Assembly: GCA_905221605.1 (NCBI GenBank)
Contig: CAJNDS010000824.1
Coordinates: 677,501-739,500, forward strand
Length of the DNA: 62,000 nucleotides
Origin: Symbiodinium natans
Lineage: Eukaryota > Sar > Dinophyceae > Suessiales > Symbiodiniaceae
Direction: 5' to 3'
Shown: positions 59,672 to 62,000 of the stretch, one piece after another
Layout: every line of letters begins with the position of its first letter
Numbering within the stretch: position 1 is the first letter of the stretch
Translations under genes and position numbers: made by a program
Notes under the pieces: model-generated
Databases searched by the model: none
The model's input: the letters and a program-made list of their open reading frames with translations, nothing else
What the model was told of the DNA's origin: nothing

Positions 59672-60216
59672 GTGTTCTGGCTCCGTCCAGCGCGTCGCGG
59701 CCAAAGTCTGCTTTCCGACGCCCAGTGGCGAAGACTGCGATGAATGGAGCCACACGACACCTTTCGAAGTCCTAATAATAAGAACAGGGTTCTGGGGGTT
59801 ATTTGAGTATAAAGACCATAAGGGAATACTCTTAGTAATTATTCCGACCCCTACAGTAACTCTGTAGCTCCTAGTGATACTTAGTTATGGGCCTTAAGGC
59901 TATAACTATAAGTAAATTATCATTAACGCTATACAAACTACACCCCGTGTCCTGGGTGGTTCACAAGCTTGGCCAAACACCGAGCATGTCGCCTTGGGGG
60001 GCCATGCCAAGCTCTCCAGCTAAGGCAAGTACGCGCTGCCACGATGTCGCTTGATGCTCGGTTTCCCCTATGACCCGCAGCACATGAGTTGCGTGGCTGG
60101 GTCTTGGGATAAGCTTTCGCGTGTTTCCTTTCGTTGTTTACCGCATGGGCCATGTACCGAAACAGGCTATACTTGGTCCTGGAATTTGAAAGTACCTCCT
60201 GTATAGCCATATACAC

Positions 60217-60255
<39 letters not shown>

Positions 60256-60726
60256 CAAACATATTAAGCTATCTATCTATATATACATACACACATGCAT
60301 ACATACATACATATGAGCTATCCCAGTATATTGAGGTGCATGGATCCTTCCTTTACACCATGGAAATCGACCTCAGGCTTCCTCACAGCCCACGCCTGCC
60401 CATCGACTCGGCAGCTGTACTGCCCGCCGAGCATACCCATCGCCACTTGGCTAGGCAGCCTGGGTGGTGGATTTGGGGGCTTAGGGCTTGATACCCGTAT
60501 ACCCTAAACCCTGCAATCCCCCCCCCCCCCCCCCCCCCCCTCCCAAAATAAAACCTGTGTTACACCATCACCCTAAACCCTATAAACCCTAAACCCTAAA
60601 CCCTAAACCCTAAACCCTAAACCCTAAACCCTTGCTCTCTCAGGCCATCCGGGCCACCCTGAAGGCTGCATCCAGGTCGACAGGGCTCTGGGCGGCGACC
60701 ATGGAAGGCAAACCTGCCTTTCGGAG
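59672..60726 (+). CDS. Unknown Cys-containing protein, at least four exons
   Basis: Exon 59672-59766 (after GGCTCCCAG) reads CSGSVQRVAAKVCFPTPSGE then DCDEWSHTTPFE, donor GTCCTA. Exon 60030-60191 (54 codons, after AGGCAAG) reads YALPRCRLMLGFPYDPQHMS, CVAGSWDKLSRVSFRCLPHG and TETGYTWSWNLK, donor GTACCT. Exon from 60336 (after TATTGAG) reads VHGSFLYTMEIDLRLPHSPR and on to about 60462. Exon 60644-60726 (after CTCTCTCAG) reads AIRATLKAASRSTGLWAATM then EGKPAF, donor GTTTAGGG. Six Cys and many aromatic residues suggest an extracellular fold. No family recognised. The join of the third and fourth exons is unsettled. Confidence 0.55.
60219..60249 (+). repeat. TA microsatellite
   Basis: About 15 TA units in the intron between exons 2 and 3 of the preceding gene, with further TATACATA repeats to 60312. 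Confidence 0.95.
60519..60541 (+). repeat. C homopolymer tract
   Basis: C run of about 22, broken once by T, upstream of a CCCTAAA array (60571-60631). Confidence 0.95.
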
Positions 60727-61223
60727 GTTTAGGGTTTAGGGTTTAGGGTTTAGGGTTTAGGGTCTATGGTAGAAGGTTCAGGGTGTAGTAGGGCGAGTTT
60801 GTGGGGTTGAGGTTTAGGAGTTTAGGGGGGCTGAGGTTTACAGGGCTAATTTTGGGGATTTAGCGGTTGCGTTTCGTGACTTGGGTTTTTTTTTCTGGAC
60901 TTTTTGAATTTGAGGTTGTGGCCATGGGGTCTTGAACCCCTCTATGGTCATGGTCCTTTTTTGGGTGGGCCCTGCTAGTAAAGCACGGCATCTTTGGTCT
61001 ACCCAAGAAGGAGCTCTGGAGCTGCCTCAGGGGGTGATGTGGCGGTTTAAGACAACAACCCCAAACCCCAACCCCAACCCCCCAATCACACCACGGGCCT
61101 AATCCCTTGAACCCTAAACCCCGAACCCTAAACCCTAACCCCCCAACCACTGCCACACCACAGGGAATGGGGGGGTAGGGATCCAAGGAAGGATGCTGGG
61201 GGGGGGGGGGGGGAAGGTTGGGT

Positions 61224-61299
61224 ATTTCGGCCCCAAGGGCCCTAAATGGGAAGTACATTAAGGCCCAAGTGTCCCTATTTTAGGTACATGGACCTTTAG
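61224..61299. mobile_element. F1 fragment
   Basis: TTTCGGCCCCAAGGGCCCTA, GGGAAGTACATTAAGGCCCA and TTAGGTACATGGACCTTTAG. The left arm is replaced by a G16 run (61198-61213). Confidence 0.65.
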
Positions 61300-61312
61300 A
61301 GGTCATCATTAT

Positions 61313-61402
61313 CCCGAGAGGTTCGAGACCCAGTCTGGACTCTCGTCACGCCCACTACCCGAGAGGTTCGAGACCCAGTCTGGACTCTCGTCGCGCCCAC
61401 TA
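61313..61402 (+). repeat. Two 45-bp tandem copies with hairpin
   Basis: CCCGAGAGGTTCGAGACCCA then GTCTGGACTCTCGTC(A/G)CGCCCACTA, repeated once with a single A/G difference. CGAGAG pairs with CTCTCG, and CCAG with CTGG. Confidence 0.9.
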
Positions 61403-61439
61403 TTGTTCCTTTAAGCAGTGGAGCCGCTGAAGCCCCGTT

Positions 61440-61540
61440 TAGGGTTCAGGGTGTAGGGTTTAGGGTTTAGGGTTTAGGGTTTAGGGTTTAGGGTTCAGGG
61501 TTCAGGGTTTAGGGTTTAGGGTTTAGGGTTTAGGGTTTAG
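61440..61540 (+). repeat. TTTAGGG array
   Basis: About fourteen units with TTCAGGG variants. Confidence 0.95.
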
Positions 61541-61721
61541 GGCTATAATCAGCTCTAAGCCCTACAAGCCCTAAGCCCTCTATTCTGACCCCTGGAAAGC
61601 CTAAACCTTGAACCCTAGAAGCCCTACATTTCCCAGCCCTCCTTCCCTAACCCTATAAACCCCAACCTTAACCCCCCTAAGCCCTAAACCCTAATAATTC
61701 CTAAACCCTAGTCATTCCTGC

Positions 61722-61812
61722 CCTAAACCCTAAACCCTAAACCCTAAACCCTAAACCCTAAACCCTAAACCCTAGACCCTAGACCCTAAACCCTAAACCC
61801 TAAACCCTAAAT
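61722..61812 (-). repeat. CCCTAAA array
   Basis: About twelve units, opposed to the TTTAGGG array at 61440-61540 with 180 bases between. Confidence 0.95.
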
Positions 61813-61821
61813 CCTAGACAG

Positions 61822-61885
61822 CCCCGAAGCAGGGCTCCTCCCGAGCCTGGTGGCTCTGCGCCGCGCGCTCACGGCCTCCCTGCAG
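61822..61885 (+). CDS. Internal exon
   Basis: Acceptor CCTAGACAG; reads PEAGLLPSLVALRRALTASL then Q; donor CAG|GTCCCG. Preceded by (CCCTAAA)12. Confidence 0.5.
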
Positions 61886-62000
61886 GTCCCGGCTGTTGAG
61901 GGAATTTAGGGCGTTTAGGGCTTTATAGTTTTTTGTTTAAATAGAGCTTTTGGGACTTTAGGGCTTTTAGGGATTTGTTTTCCTGTTTTACTGGGCTAGA

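Noticed and set aside
61313-61402. tRNA gene
   Set aside because: A B-box-like GGTTCGAGACC is present, but no acceptor stem, D-arm or anticodon arm can be drawn; the T-arm has only two pairs.

Overview
The window looks like nuclear DNA of a dinoflagellate or a close alveolate relative. This rests on four observations: hundreds of plant/alveolate-type telomeric heptamers (TTTAGGG/CCCTAAA) scattered through the interior; introns with GT, GC and possibly other donors and an AG|G habit at both ends; coding exons that all read on the + strand; and a secreted-protein motif of the CSLxxLQ kind that I associate with dinoflagellates. The exact species cannot be told from the sequence.

Layout. Positions 1-9.7 kb, 12-35.5 kb and 55.5-62 kb are made of small GC-rich coding islands, mostly 60-140 bp, embedded in repeat. 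The commonest arrangement on the + strand is (CCCTAAA)n - exon - (TTTAGGG)n. Many exons stop exactly where a GTTTAGGG begins, and many start shortly after a CCCTAAA tract ending in AG. The introns therefore seem to begin and end with opposite-strand telomeric repeat. Between these lie at least nine families of roughly 90-135 bp palindromic, MITE-like elements (called F1-F9 here). Two copies lie inside introns of recognisable genes.

Recognisable genes: (i) 9.7-12.0 kb, a five-exon, probably membrane-anchored alpha/beta hydrolase of the PHB-depolymerase/LpqC/feruloyl-esterase type with a complete Ser-Asp-His triad. (ii) 41.9-44.3 kb, a multi-pass membrane protein fused to five kinesin-light-chain-like TPRs. 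(iii) 37.6-40.0 kb and 53.3-55.5 kb, two copies of an unrecognised multi-pass membrane protein of about 660 residues, with a third, 3'-only copy at 48.7-49.4 kb. (iv) 47.7-48.75 kb, a predicted secreted protein of unknown function. Two-exon or multi-exon genes that I could assemble but not name lie at 15.15-15.69 kb, 24.5-25.7 kb and 59.7-60.7 kb. Terminal exons with stops at 3.1, 15.7, 17.0, 18.1, 20.2, 24.7 and 31.3 kb suggest many genes that read in one direction.

The 36-55 kb part is a local segmental duplication. Three units (A from 35.9, B from 45.5, C from 49.7 kb) each carry the same roughly 1-kb leader region, a relic exon coding a signal-peptide-like MRRA..LA sequence, and then gene sequence. 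Unit C differs from A and B by three clean insertions: two telomeric arrays and one F2 palindrome. This lets pre-insertion sites be read directly.

All exon borders are read by eye from frame, codon quality and splice dinucleotides. They should be treated as approximate. No database search was possible.
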